This document shows, in pieces, positions 54,710 through 62,783 of a stretch of DNA of 64,000 nt. The DNA comes from JBGASG01 sp046328035 (GTDB taxonomy: Bacteria; Cyanobacteriota; Vampirovibrionia; Obscuribacterales; Obscuribacteraceae). The stretch is taken from NCBI GenBank assembly GCA_046328035.1, contig JAXLXI010000020.1, positions 20,486 to 84,485 of the forward strand. The letters run 5' to 3'. A model generated the notes under the pieces. The model was not told the origin of the DNA, did not search any database, and saw only the letters and a program-made list of their open reading frames with translations. A program made the translations under genes and the position numbers. Within the stretch, counting starts at the first letter, position 1, and each line of letters starts with the position of its first letter.

Positions 54710-55639
54710 CTACTTACCAACGCCGGCACCGGCAGCCGCTTGCCGCGCGGCGGCGGGCGGAACCTGATAAGGCAGCGCATCTCTATACAAAGTATTCGGC
54801 GCCGGTTCGTACTTGCGAATCACTTTGTCGACCGCACCACTATTGATCAACTGATCGAGCGCGGTGTCGAGCATGTTCTTGAACTCCATCTGGTTTCGTT
54901 TGAACATCCAGCAGTTAGGAAACACTCTGATCGGCCGCTCCGTCTTCAAAATCTCCACGGCGCCCGGATTGTGCTCGATGTATGCGGCGGCAGCGGAGGG
55001 TTCCATGAATGTGACATCAGCCTTACCGGTAGAAACAGTGAGTAGCAACTGCGAGATATCACTGAGCTGGGTGAGCGAAACTTTCTTCGCATCAGGATAG
55101 TCCTCCCTGGCGATGATCTCCGCTGTCTCACCATCTACGGTGGCAATGGAACACTTGGGCGAGTTCATCTGATCCAAGTGTTGCCCGGAGAGCTGCTTGT
55201 TTCCTTTTTTCACATAAGCAAAGATCGGACTGTAAAAGAGAGACTTGCTGAAGTCGACCAGCCGGGCGCGGTTGGCATTCGTCCAGACAGGCGTGGCAAT
55301 CATGTCGTACCGGTTGGTCTCCAGCCCCTCGATCATCGATCCCCAGCCAACTTCCTCCGTCCACTCGACCTTCAATCCGAGATTCTTTGCCACCATCTCC
55401 AGTGTGTCGATTCCGACGCCAGAGAGTTTGCCGGTATTGGGATCCTTCAAACATCCCGGTGTGTAGACCACGTAACCGCAACGAATCTTGCCGGACTGCA
55501 TGACCCGGTCATACACCGATTGCTCGCTCTTCACCGTTTGCACCGAACCGCCCGAACTGCATCCGGTCAATCCGACGGCAACAGACGTAGCGATCACCGC
55601 CAGCGAAAGCGTGATTTGAAGAAACTTCGACGGATGCAT
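54710..55639 (-). CDS. Amino-acid ABC transporter substrate-binding lipoprotein 1
   Basis: 309 residues with lipobox VGLTGC (Cys 27). Family 3 features match the next gene: SGKIRCGYVVYTPGCLKDPN, SGVGIDTLEMVAKNLGLKVE, IEGLETNRYDMIATPVWTNA, NRARLVDFSKSLFYSP, VSTGKADVTFMEPSAAA. The C-terminal tail is Ala-rich. Tandem duplication with the gene at 53816 lets one transporter take two related ligands. It is 16 bases after the ATPase gene. Confidence 0.94.
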   Translation of the reverse strand: MHPSKFLQITLSLAVIATSVAVGLTGCSSGGSVQTVKSEQSVYDRVMQSGKIRCGYVVYTPGCLKDPNTGKLSGVGIDTLEMVAKNLGLKVEWTEEVGWGSMIEGLETNRYDMIATPVWTNANRARLVDFSKSLFYSPIFAYVKKGNKQLSGQHLDQMNSPKCSIATVDGETAEIIAREDYPDAKKVSLTQLSDISQLLLTVSTGKADVTFMEPSAAAAYIEHNPGAVEILKTERPIRVFPNCWMFKRNQMEFKNMLDTALDQLINSGAVDKVIRKYEPAPNTLYRDALPYQVPPAAARQAAAGAGVGK

Positions 55640-55655
55640 CCCAATGCCTCGCTTG

Positions 55656-56384
55656 TCAGGTAGCAGATTCGATCAGGGACAGGAACGAGCGGATTCGCTC
55701 GTGTTTCGGAGAGGTCAGAACTTCTTTCCCGCCAGATTCTACTACACGTCCGGCTTCCACAAAGATAATGCGGTCGGCAGCTTCCTGTGCGAAGTTGAGG
55801 AGGTGCGTTACGGTGAGGATTCCGATTCCCTTCTTTGCCAGGTCTTTCAGGTGGTTGAGAATTACGGCAACCTGTTCAACGTCCAGCGACGAAGTCACTT
55901 CATCCAGCAAGATGTATTCCGGCTCCAGCAGAAGCGCTCTCGCCAGGGCTGCGCGCTGACGCTGCCCCATAGACGCTTCGTTCGGAAAGCGGTGCACGAA
56001 CTTCTCCATTTGGAAGAGACCGATCAGTTCGTCGAGCTTGGCTTTGTTTGGTTCCGCACCTCTTGCGGAAAGGGGCAACGTCATGTTTTGCAGCAGTGTC
56101 AAATGCGGCCAGAGAAACAACTGCTGAAACACGACAGTCAGCCGCGGCCACGGCGGCTTGATCATTCTAGGATCTTTGATCGGAAACTGATAATTGACGT
56201 CGTCGACTGACACAACACCCGCATCGGGTAGTTCCAATAATGACAGCAACTTGAGCAAAGTTGTTTTACCGGAGCCGCTCGGACCGATGATCACGGAGAT
56301 TTCTCCGGGTGCAAGTTCGATATCGACATTGTCGATAATCTTGTTCGTCCCGTAGGATTTGCTAAGTCCGACTCCTTTCAGCAT
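55656..56384 (-). CDS. Amino-acid ABC transporter ATP-binding protein
   Basis: 242 residues of GlnQ/HisP type. Walker A GPSGSGKTT (residues 34-42), Q-loop VVFQQLFLWPHLTL, Walker B YILLDE (157-162) with DEVTSSLD, and a switch His in LTVTHLLNFAQ. The signature is ASMGQRQRAALARAL (137 on) where LSGGQ is usual, so the motif is degenerate. It energises uptake through the permease 13 bases upstream. Confidence 0.95.
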   Translation of the reverse strand: MLKGVGLSKSYGTNKIIDNVDIELAPGEISVIIGPSGSGKTTLLKLLSLLELPDAGVVSVDDVNYQFPIKDPRMIKPPWPRLTVVFQQLFLWPHLTLLQNMTLPLSARGAEPNKAKLDELIGLFQMEKFVHRFPNEASMGQRQRAALARALLLEPEYILLDEVTSSLDVEQVAVILNHLKDLAKKGIGILTVTHLLNFAQEAADRIIFVEAGRVVESGGKEVLTSPKHERIRSFLSLIESAT

Positions 56385-56397
56385 GCGGTTCCTTCGG

Positions 56398-57063
56398 CTA
56401 CCTCTCGGAGAAGTCGCGGGTGTATCGCGCTTTCAGCCACAGGGCCAGCCCATTGATGGGAAGGCAGATGGCGAGAAACAGAATGCCGAGCGCGGTGTAT
56501 ATCTCAACCGGCTTGTAAATCTGCGAATTGATTTGCTGCGCGACTCTGAAAATCTCGTTCACGGAAATGAGGCTGGCGAACAGCGTTGCCTGCAGCATGT
56601 TGACCTGGATCATCATCAAAACCGGAATCGTCTGGCGCAAAATAATCGGTAGTTGGATGTACACCAGAATCTGCGACTGATTCATTCCGCAGACCTGCGC
56701 TGCGACGACATACTGCTTAGGGAAATCGATCAGGACACCACGCACCACATCCGCCACCGCGAACACGTTGATGATTGCCAGCGTTGCCACCGCCGTGTAA
56801 AACGGATCGACCACGACTCCAAGCATGCCTTGCAGCGGATAATGCAACCAGAAAAGAAACACAAGTATCGGCATTCCGGAGAGCACGAATGAAAAGACGC
56901 GACTGGGAATGCCGATTCCCCAGCGCCACTTCGCGCCCAGCGCGCCAATCACGGCGCCCAGAGTCAACCCGATGAACCAGATGATGAATGTGAGGCGAAA
57001 CGTGGTCAGCAAGCCATCCGAGAACGCCTGCTGATACTTGATCAAGATATCAAGGACGGTCAT
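56398..57063 (-). CDS. Amino-acid ABC transporter permease
   Basis: 221 residues of the HisM/GlnP (polar amino acid) family with about five transmembrane helices (FIIWFIGLTLGAVIGALGA, FSFVLSGMPILVFLFWL, IYTALGILFLAICLPINGL). The cytoplasmic coupling loop is VAAQVCGMNQSQILVYIQLP, the usual EAA-type loop with Cys-Gly. First gene of a four-gene operon: permease, ATPase, two binding lipoproteins. A single permease gene suggests a homodimer. Confidence 0.94.
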   Translation of the reverse strand: MTVLDILIKYQQAFSDGLLTTFRLTFIIWFIGLTLGAVIGALGAKWRWGIGIPSRVFSFVLSGMPILVFLFWLHYPLQGMLGVVVDPFYTAVATLAIINVFAVADVVRGVLIDFPKQYVVAAQVCGMNQSQILVYIQLPIILRQTIPVLMMIQVNMLQATLFASLISVNEIFRVAQQINSQIYKPVEIYTALGILFLAICLPINGLALWLKARYTRDFSER

Positions 57064-57114
57064 CTCTAACCAGCCACTCGCGCAACGAGCCTAGTATAAC
57101 AGCGTCGGTGGGCG

Positions 57115-57897
57115 TCAGCCACACACGCTGAATCCGCGTTTTCCATCTAACTCGGTCCATTCAAACTTATCTGGCTGAGTTCCCTCGACAATTGCTTGCG
57201 CAAGTAGTTCGCGCGCCTTCGTCTCATCGCAGTCTTCGGGAACTTTGATGTACTGCAGTTTCGCGCGCGCGATCTGAATCTTGAAGTCATACCTGTAGTC
57301 GTACTCGCCAAAGTAACTTAGCGCAATTTTTCCAGTCCAGTTGATTGCATACTCAGCAAAACCAAATTTCTCGGTGAAGGTTATTGCGTGGTCTGCGACA
57401 GAGTCATGTCCCAGCAGATACACGTGAAACGCAGGCGGACCCTCCATCCCATATTCATCGCCGTCATCATCTTCCTCTACGTCTTCAGGATCGTAATTCG
57501 GAGGAAGCGTGTTCGCTCGAAGCGTCAGTCCCTGTAGTCCTTCAAGGTGGAGCTTTTCTTCTCCGTCGAGTCGGATGCCCGAATTATCGCCCCAGTAAGT
57601 CGATGACAGAGTGCACTTGTGGTAATTCCCCCACACGATTTTTGCCTTCCAATCCCTTGTCGAATCGTATTCGCGGTACGAGGAGTCTTCTTCACTGTCG
57701 TCTTCGTCGCTGTCTTCTTCGTCCTCGTCGTCCTCATCCTCGTCGTCTGCGCCGTATTCTTCCGACTCCAGATGAAAGTCAAAGAACAAGCCGTCCGAAT
57801 CGAGCCTTGCAGTCCACTCGAACTTCGCAATTCCGTGTCCGCCAGGATAAGGGTTGCCTGCGAAATGAACTCGACTCTTTGACACGTCCGCTGCCAT
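57115..57897 (-). CDS. Acidic hypothetical protein
   Basis: 260 residues from the ATG at 57897 (MAADVSKSRVHFAGNPYPGG); the frame is open 54 codons further upstream. A long Asp/Glu run (about 45-75) and a second acidic patch (VEEDDDGDEYG) split a beta-rich chain (IAKFEWTARLDSDGLFFDFH, KAKIVWGNYHKCTLSSTYWG, ALSYFGEYDYRYDFKIQIAR). No family recognised. The acidic stretches could bind cations. Confidence 0.6.
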   Translation of the reverse strand: MAADVSKSRVHFAGNPYPGGHGIAKFEWTARLDSDGLFFDFHLESEEYGADDEDEDDEDEEDSDEDDSEEDSSYREYDSTRDWKAKIVWGNYHKCTLSSTYWGDNSGIRLDGEEKLHLEGLQGLTLRANTLPPNYDPEDVEEDDDGDEYGMEGPPAFHVYLLGHDSVADHAITFTEKFGFAEYAINWTGKIALSYFGEYDYRYDFKIQIARAKLQYIKVPEDCDETKARELLAQAIVEGTQPDKFEWTELDGKRGFSVCG

Positions 57898-58039
57898 AAA
57901 GAACAATCTCGTGCTTGAAGTATGAGCCAGGGAAGAGATCCCTCCTCCCGCAACCTGCTGCCAGCCTGGTTTTGAATAATAGCCGTTTTCACTGGGTTTC
58001 TCAAGAGATTTCTCTAGCGGTGCTGTAGGCGTAGAGAGA

Positions 58040-58080
58040 GAGGAGAAGGGAGGCATCACTCCGATGCCTCCCTTCTCCTC
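58040..58080. terminator. 18-bp perfect hairpin
   Basis: GAGGAGAAGGGAGGCATC (58040-58057) pairs exactly with its complement at 58063-58080 around ACTCC. No T-run follows on either strand. It lies upstream of the acidic protein gene and may be a terminator or a processing site. Confidence 0.6.
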
Positions 58081-58127
58081 GGTTCACAAAACTCGTGATC
58101 TATTTTTCTTTTCAGTGGCGTTGAAAC

Positions 58128-58531
58128 AACGTGCTCGCATATTAAGTGCCAATGCGTGCAGTTTGAATGAGGAGAACCTGGAGTATTTATGGAGTGTTCG
58201 TCAGAATGATCGACGTACTTTTGTCACCGACTACCGTTCGAGGTGATTGGGCTCGGCACCGCCACCAGTGCGGCAGTTCCTGCCCATCCTTCAGCAGTTG
58301 AAGTGGGTCTACTGCATCCGGAATGCCACTGGGTTTCCTGGTTCTTGTTTCTCGGGGCGTGATTCTACTTCATTCATGGTTATTCTCACTGTAGTGAAGT
58401 GGGTGGACGGAAAAAACTAACGTGCTCGCATATTACGTGCCGATGCGTGCAGTTTGAATGAGGAGAACCTGCGGGTATTTATGGAGTGTTCGTCAGATTG
58501 ATCGACGTACTTTTGTTGTCACCGACTACCG
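58128..58531. repeat. Direct repeat of about 110 bp, two copies
   Basis: Copy 1 (58128-58236) and copy 2 (58419-58531) start AACGTGCTCGCATATTA and end GTCACCGACTACCG. They differ by a few substitutions, one 1-base and one 3-base insertion. The copies are 291 bases apart in a 670-base gene-free region; the sequence between them is not repeated. Confidence 0.88.
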
Positions 58532-58732
58532 ATTGTCCAGAGACATCATGAAGCCCTTCTTGCCGCTGCTAGCCTCTACGCAGCTTTGTTTCAACTGCGC
58601 AGGAATCAGCAATGCGATACCAATCTGCGTGACTGACCGAATCGTTTTGCACCATAGATTCAGTTGTCTGATGCGGACGAAAACTTTATCGCCATCAATA
58701 TGGTGGAACGCAAATCGAGTAGATGTCGCCAG

Positions 58733-59320
58733 TCAGCGCAAATTGACCAGGTGATCTGGGCACGCCTGAAACTGCGAATTCTCAAGCCGCTTGAGTAGGT
58801 CGGCAAGAGTGGCGGGGTGCGCCTTAGTTCCGATAGCCTTCTTGATCACCGAATCGGCGCTCAACGCCTGAAGCAAGTCGGACTCAGGAAATATCTCTGT
58901 GAGAGAAACGGGCTGCAACGGCTTGCGCACATCCACTGTGGCAAACCGGGCGTGCGTCTCGGGATGCGGCATCGAAGGCCATTCTTCTTCGGTGTCTTCT
59001 TCGAAAGAAACATACGGCCCGACCACGGACAGCAATTTGATGTCTACGTTTCGTTCGAATCCAGCCTGCGGCGACTTAGCTTGTGACTGCTTGAACTGTT
59101 TGCGTTCACTCTCAACGAGCGAGAAAACTTTCTTTCCCTGCGCGTCGAAAAATTTGAGGTCCTGGTCTGTCCAGCGGATGGTCGTCCCATTTGCGGAACC
59201 GCTCCAATAGCTGGTTTCGCCTGCCTTGGCGGTAGCGGGCACAACAGAGAAAAAGCACGCGTACGCAAGCGCAGAGTGCACCAACGCAGAGATTGTAAAG
59301 CGAGTCATGGTTTTGTTCAT
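58733..59320 (-). CDS. Exported hypothetical protein
   Basis: 195 residues from the ATG at 59320 (MNKTMTRFTISALVHSALAY), with a signal peptide ending near VPATAKA; the frame is open 86 codons upstream. The mature part (WSGSANGTTIRWTDQDLKFF, VVGPYVSFEEDTEEEWPSMP, VSLTEIFPESDLLQALSADS) faintly recalls RsiV/DUF3298-like periplasmic proteins, but I do not assign it. The end looks abrupt and may be truncated. Confidence 0.6.
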   Translation of the reverse strand: MNKTMTRFTISALVHSALAYACFFSVVPATAKAGETSYWSGSANGTTIRWTDQDLKFFDAQGKKVFSLVESERKQFKQSQAKSPQAGFERNVDIKLLSVVGPYVSFEEDTEEEWPSMPHPETHARFATVDVRKPLQPVSLTEIFPESDLLQALSADSVIKKAIGTKAHPATLADLLKRLENSQFQACPDHLVNLR

Positions 59321-59464
59321 GCCGGTTAGTATAGCTGCCGCGCGACATTTCATGGCTGGCTGTATTGTGTCGACTGGCGATGGTGCGTAATTCCGTACTG
59401 ACGCCGCGCCGCATAAGTGCAAGACTGACTTTGCCCGCCCCCTGCTGATTACCACCCCAGCGAC

Positions 59465-60973
59465 ATGAGCACAGAGCGCCTCTCTGAGTCGAGCGACAGT
59501 GCCGAGCACCCACAGCCCTTCAATCCACCTGTGGAAGCCGGACTGATAATCGACACACCCGCACAACAAAATTACCATGCGATGAACGACAGCCGAATTC
59601 GTGGTACGTCGTCCCTTCTCTCTGAAATCGATGGCGGCGGCAGCGCACCTCAGTTCATCGACAGTTCGCGCCGAGTCAAGGTCGATGTTCCTGGAGAAAC
59701 ACTCCGTGATGAGAACGGCGCGCCAATCAGGACGATACCGTACACGGTGCAGAAGGGGCAGACGCTCTGGTCAATCAGCGCTGAGCATCAAACAGACGAC
59801 GTCACCAAACCAACACCGCAAGAGATAGATGAAGGCATCGGAGACATTGTTTACGCCAATCCTGAACTGAATCCAGACGCACCGCTTAAGGAAGGGCAGC
59901 AGATCCAGATACCCGAGCGAATTCGGACCGGTTTCAGACCGGAGGGTCGCCACATAGACAGCGCCCCCACAGCAATGGTGCTGGATACATTTGACGGCAC
60001 CGGATCCGACCACGGCGTCGTCGATACCAGTCATGGCGGTTTCCTCTCGACGGCTTTCAACAGCATGGGCTTCAACATCGTGCGCGCCAATCTTCCCGAG
60101 ATTGGTCCGATGCGACACACCATGCAGGGCGATTTCACAGAACCGATGACCCGCGCAGCCGACTACATCGAAGCCAATCGCGAACAGTTTCCTCCCGACA
60201 GTTTCTTGAATACATCCTTCGGCAACTCGGTCCAGAGAGACGAGCAGGGCAACCCAATCAAAGGTTCGGGCGACCTGACCTGGGCAGCACTCTCCAAAAT
60301 GGTCAGCATGGACATCAATCCAGACAACGTCAAAGAATCGATAGACGAAATCCTGAAGCGACTGGGCAACATTTCTGAGGGACGCAATCCGGTCTCCGGA
60401 CAGCCCGACGCCACAATCAGTGCTCGCGACCAGCAAATCGCAGGCGCTGCGATTCGCTGCAACCAGCAAATTGAGCGCATTCAATCGATGGGAGTTGAAG
60501 TCATTCACTCGGCGGGCAATGATGGAGCGGACCGCATTGACATCAACTTCCTGCGGGCCACAGTCTTGCGCGCGGAAGCTCCGCACGGACCGGACGCACT
60601 CAATTTCTCTGCAATCGGTGACCACACAAAGCCTGGTGCCGGCGTGCTGCCCGTGTTCCAGGTGGACGACAAAACCGTAGTCGCTGAGGTGAACGGAACT
60701 CTCGTACGAATGCCAATCGACCCCGATGTGGTTTACGACAAACGAGATCACCGCATCGACTACGACGCAATGCAGCGCGGCGACCAGCGCAACGTCTTTC
60801 CGCTGGCAGACGAGCAGCATCCGGAAAAGTTCGATCTGGAGGCATTCAAGCGCGGATACGAGCAGCGGGATGAGAATGTCGGCAACATGGTCGATTCATT
60901 TACCGGCACATCCTTTTCGCCGATATCTTATGTAGCGCGCACGCGGCACATTGCTCGTCCACTGAAGCCTTAG
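59465..60973 (+). CDS. Subtilisin-like (S8) protein with LysM domain, no signal peptide
   Basis: 502 residues. After a disordered head, a LysM domain (YTVQKGQTLWSISAEH at 93-108 to LKEGQQIQIP at 141-150) precedes a subtilase-like domain: Asp in MVLDTFDGTGSDHG (Asp 174), His in SDHG or TSHGG (183 or 190), oxyanion Asn in IHSAGNDG (about 355) and Ser 483 in FTGTSFSP. The Ser motif is GTSFSP rather than GTSMAAP. LysM binds peptidoglycan, so the protein should act in the wall, yet no signal peptide is visible. Either export is non-classical or the true start is further upstream. Divergent from the gene at 59320. Confidence 0.8.
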   Translation: MSTERLSESSDSAEHPQPFNPPVEAGLIIDTPAQQNYHAMNDSRIRGTSSLLSEIDGGGSAPQFIDSSRRVKVDVPGETLRDENGAPIRTIPYTVQKGQTLWSISAEHQTDDVTKPTPQEIDEGIGDIVYANPELNPDAPLKEGQQIQIPERIRTGFRPEGRHIDSAPTAMVLDTFDGTGSDHGVVDTSHGGFLSTAFNSMGFNIVRANLPEIGPMRHTMQGDFTEPMTRAADYIEANREQFPPDSFLNTSFGNSVQRDEQGNPIKGSGDLTWAALSKMVSMDINPDNVKESIDEILKRLGNISEGRNPVSGQPDATISARDQQIAGAAIRCNQQIERIQSMGVEVIHSAGNDGADRIDINFLRATVLRAEAPHGPDALNFSAIGDHTKPGAGVLPVFQVDDKTVVAEVNGTLVRMPIDPDVVYDKRDHRIDYDAMQRGDQRNVFPLADEQHPEKFDLEAFKRGYEQRDENVGNMVDSFTGTSFSPISYVARTRHIARPLKP

Positions 60974-60994
60974 CCGATACAAAACCGGCACCAC

Positions 60995-62185
60995 TCACTT
61001 CTTCTGGCTTGCCCGCTCACGCAGGATTACCCTTTTGCGTATGGGCGGCATCCATTCCTTGATTGCATCCTGGAATGAATATGCATCGGATTCCGGATCA
61101 GGCTGCGACTTGATCGCAGTCATGATTTTTTGCTGCAGCGCTGCATCCAATGCCGGGTATCCATCGAGGAACAGATCGCGAAAACCCATGCCCGAGTAAA
61201 GCCGACCAGCACCGACAAGTTGAATCGCACTCGCCGCATCGGATTTCACAAAAGCCAGGATTGCCTCTGGTTTGTATTCGATCAATAACTCCTGCGGGAA
61301 AGTGCGATAGACACCCGCATCAGGATGCTCAATCGAGCCGGCCCACTTCAGAAGCGCTCCGATTTGTGCCGGCTCGCTCGGATACTCTTTTGCTAACGCA
61401 GCTATCGCCCGTGCATGCCTGTTTCTGTAGGGTATTTGCATATAGCTCTTCGACATGTCGTCGAGTGAAAAACTCACGCTGCGTTCCTCAGCCGCAACGC
61501 GCAGCGGACCCAGGAAATTTCTCAGCGACAGAGGCATCGTCGCAACAAACTGGTCCAAGCGCAACTGCTGCGACTCAAGCGAATTGAATTTAGCTTGCGC
61601 CTTAGCACGTTCCATCTCCTGCTGCGGACCAGTCGCACCTTTTGTTGCGAGCCACGTGATGAATTCTTTTGGTTGCTGCAGCCAGGCATCGTCGGCCCAG
61701 GCATCCCACCGCAGTTCAACACCATGATGGATCGCGATCAAGACTTTCTGATTATCTTTGCAAATGAACTCCAAAGTTGGACCACCGTAACAGGCATCAT
61801 GCCCAAAGGATCTCGGGTCGGTGATGATCACAAGGTACTTCTTCAGTTCGTCGACCGATTGCGGATCTTTCTCGGAATCAAACAGCACTTTATCGCCAAG
61901 AAGCTTTCCACTCGCGGTGCCGGCATCGATTATGCGAAAGCTTCTCACTCTCGTGAGCAAGTCATTTAACGACTGTTGTGAGGGATGCGGCTTCGTTGGA
62001 GATTTTGATGACTTCAGGTAGTTCGCCGTGTCGACATCGGTGACACGCAGCACACCGTTCTTTTGAACACTCACGTCCCACTGTCCACTGCCGCTCTCAC
62101 TGTCGGCAGCTTCCGCGCTCGCAGCAAAGCCGATGAAGGCAAACACAGAAAAGCCTGTTATTAAGCAGAAAGCAAGTTGTTTCAT
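60995..62185 (-). CDS. Exported hypothetical protein
   Basis: 396 residues with a signal peptide (LAFCLITGFSVFAFIGFAAS, cut near AEA). After a short beta region (GQWDVSVQKNGVLRVTDVDT) the chain is mostly helical, with segments like LATKGATGPQQEMERAKAQA and IAALAKEYPSEPAQIGALLK. No domain recognised. Convergent with the subtilase gene, ending 22 bases from it. Confidence 0.75.
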   Translation of the reverse strand: MKQLAFCLITGFSVFAFIGFAASAEAADSESGSGQWDVSVQKNGVLRVTDVDTANYLKSSKSPTKPHPSQQSLNDLLTRVRSFRIIDAGTASGKLLGDKVLFDSEKDPQSVDELKKYLVIITDPRSFGHDACYGGPTLEFICKDNQKVLIAIHHGVELRWDAWADDAWLQQPKEFITWLATKGATGPQQEMERAKAQAKFNSLESQQLRLDQFVATMPLSLRNFLGPLRVAAEERSVSFSLDDMSKSYMQIPYRNRHARAIAALAKEYPSEPAQIGALLKWAGSIEHPDAGVYRTFPQELLIEYKPEAILAFVKSDAASAIQLVGAGRLYSGMGFRDLFLDGYPALDAALQQKIMTAIKSQPDPESDAYSFQDAIKEWMPPIRKRVILRERASQKK

Positions 62186-62291
62186 GTCGCCTCAACCACT
62201 CCACTCAATTGCTCGTTCTAGCCGGAACTTAGATTGCCTGTCAAACATTGCAGCCGAATTGCAAACGCGGCGTTACAAGCAATGACGTTCG

Positions 62292-62603
62292 TCACGACAC
62301 GGCCACCACGCCAGCGATCAGCAGAACCGACAAAGTCACGCACGTGACGAACCACAGAAGGACGAGCCACCATCGGCTTTTCTGCAATTGCTTATGTTTC
62401 TCCAGCAGCATCAAACTTACAGAAAGCACCAATCCAATCACGCCTGGTCCTAGAAGCACGAATCGATTTGTGAGATCGGTTTGTGGGTTTCCGGTCGCAT
62501 AAAAGGACGCTATGAATGCCAGAACGATCGGATGCCGCGCGGTGTAGCACGCTAAGGCAAGTGCCACAAGACAAGGCACTAAAACCGAGCCCCTCAACAA
62601 CAT
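62292..62603 (-). CDS. Small membrane protein
   Basis: 103 residues with three hydrophobic helices (LVPCLVALALACYTARHPIV, GPGVIGLVLSVSLMLLEKHK, LVLLWFVTCVTLSVLLIAGV). No family recognised. Its gene sits alone between the exported protein and the partial gene downstream. Confidence 0.6.
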   Translation of the reverse strand: MLLRGSVLVPCLVALALACYTARHPIVLAFIASFYATGNPQTDLTNRFVLLGPGVIGLVLSVSLMLLEKHKQLQKSRWWLVLLWFVTCVTLSVLLIAGVVAVS

Positions 62604-62783
62604 GCACGAAAGCCTTGCATATCCCGTCTACGAGTCTGTTTCAGCGACTCGCGGATTGTAACACCGGCGCTACTGTGCAAATCCACGGTTGCTGACCGTG
62701 CGGGCACACCTTCGTCTTAATCTTCTAATGGGGAACAATAGAGATCCACCCCCATTTATCACCTAAACCGCCAGGATCTACCA

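Noticed and set aside
59771..60820. Minus-strand ORF of 349 codons
   Set aside because: Shadow of the LysM-subtilase, whose motifs are convincing on the plus strand.
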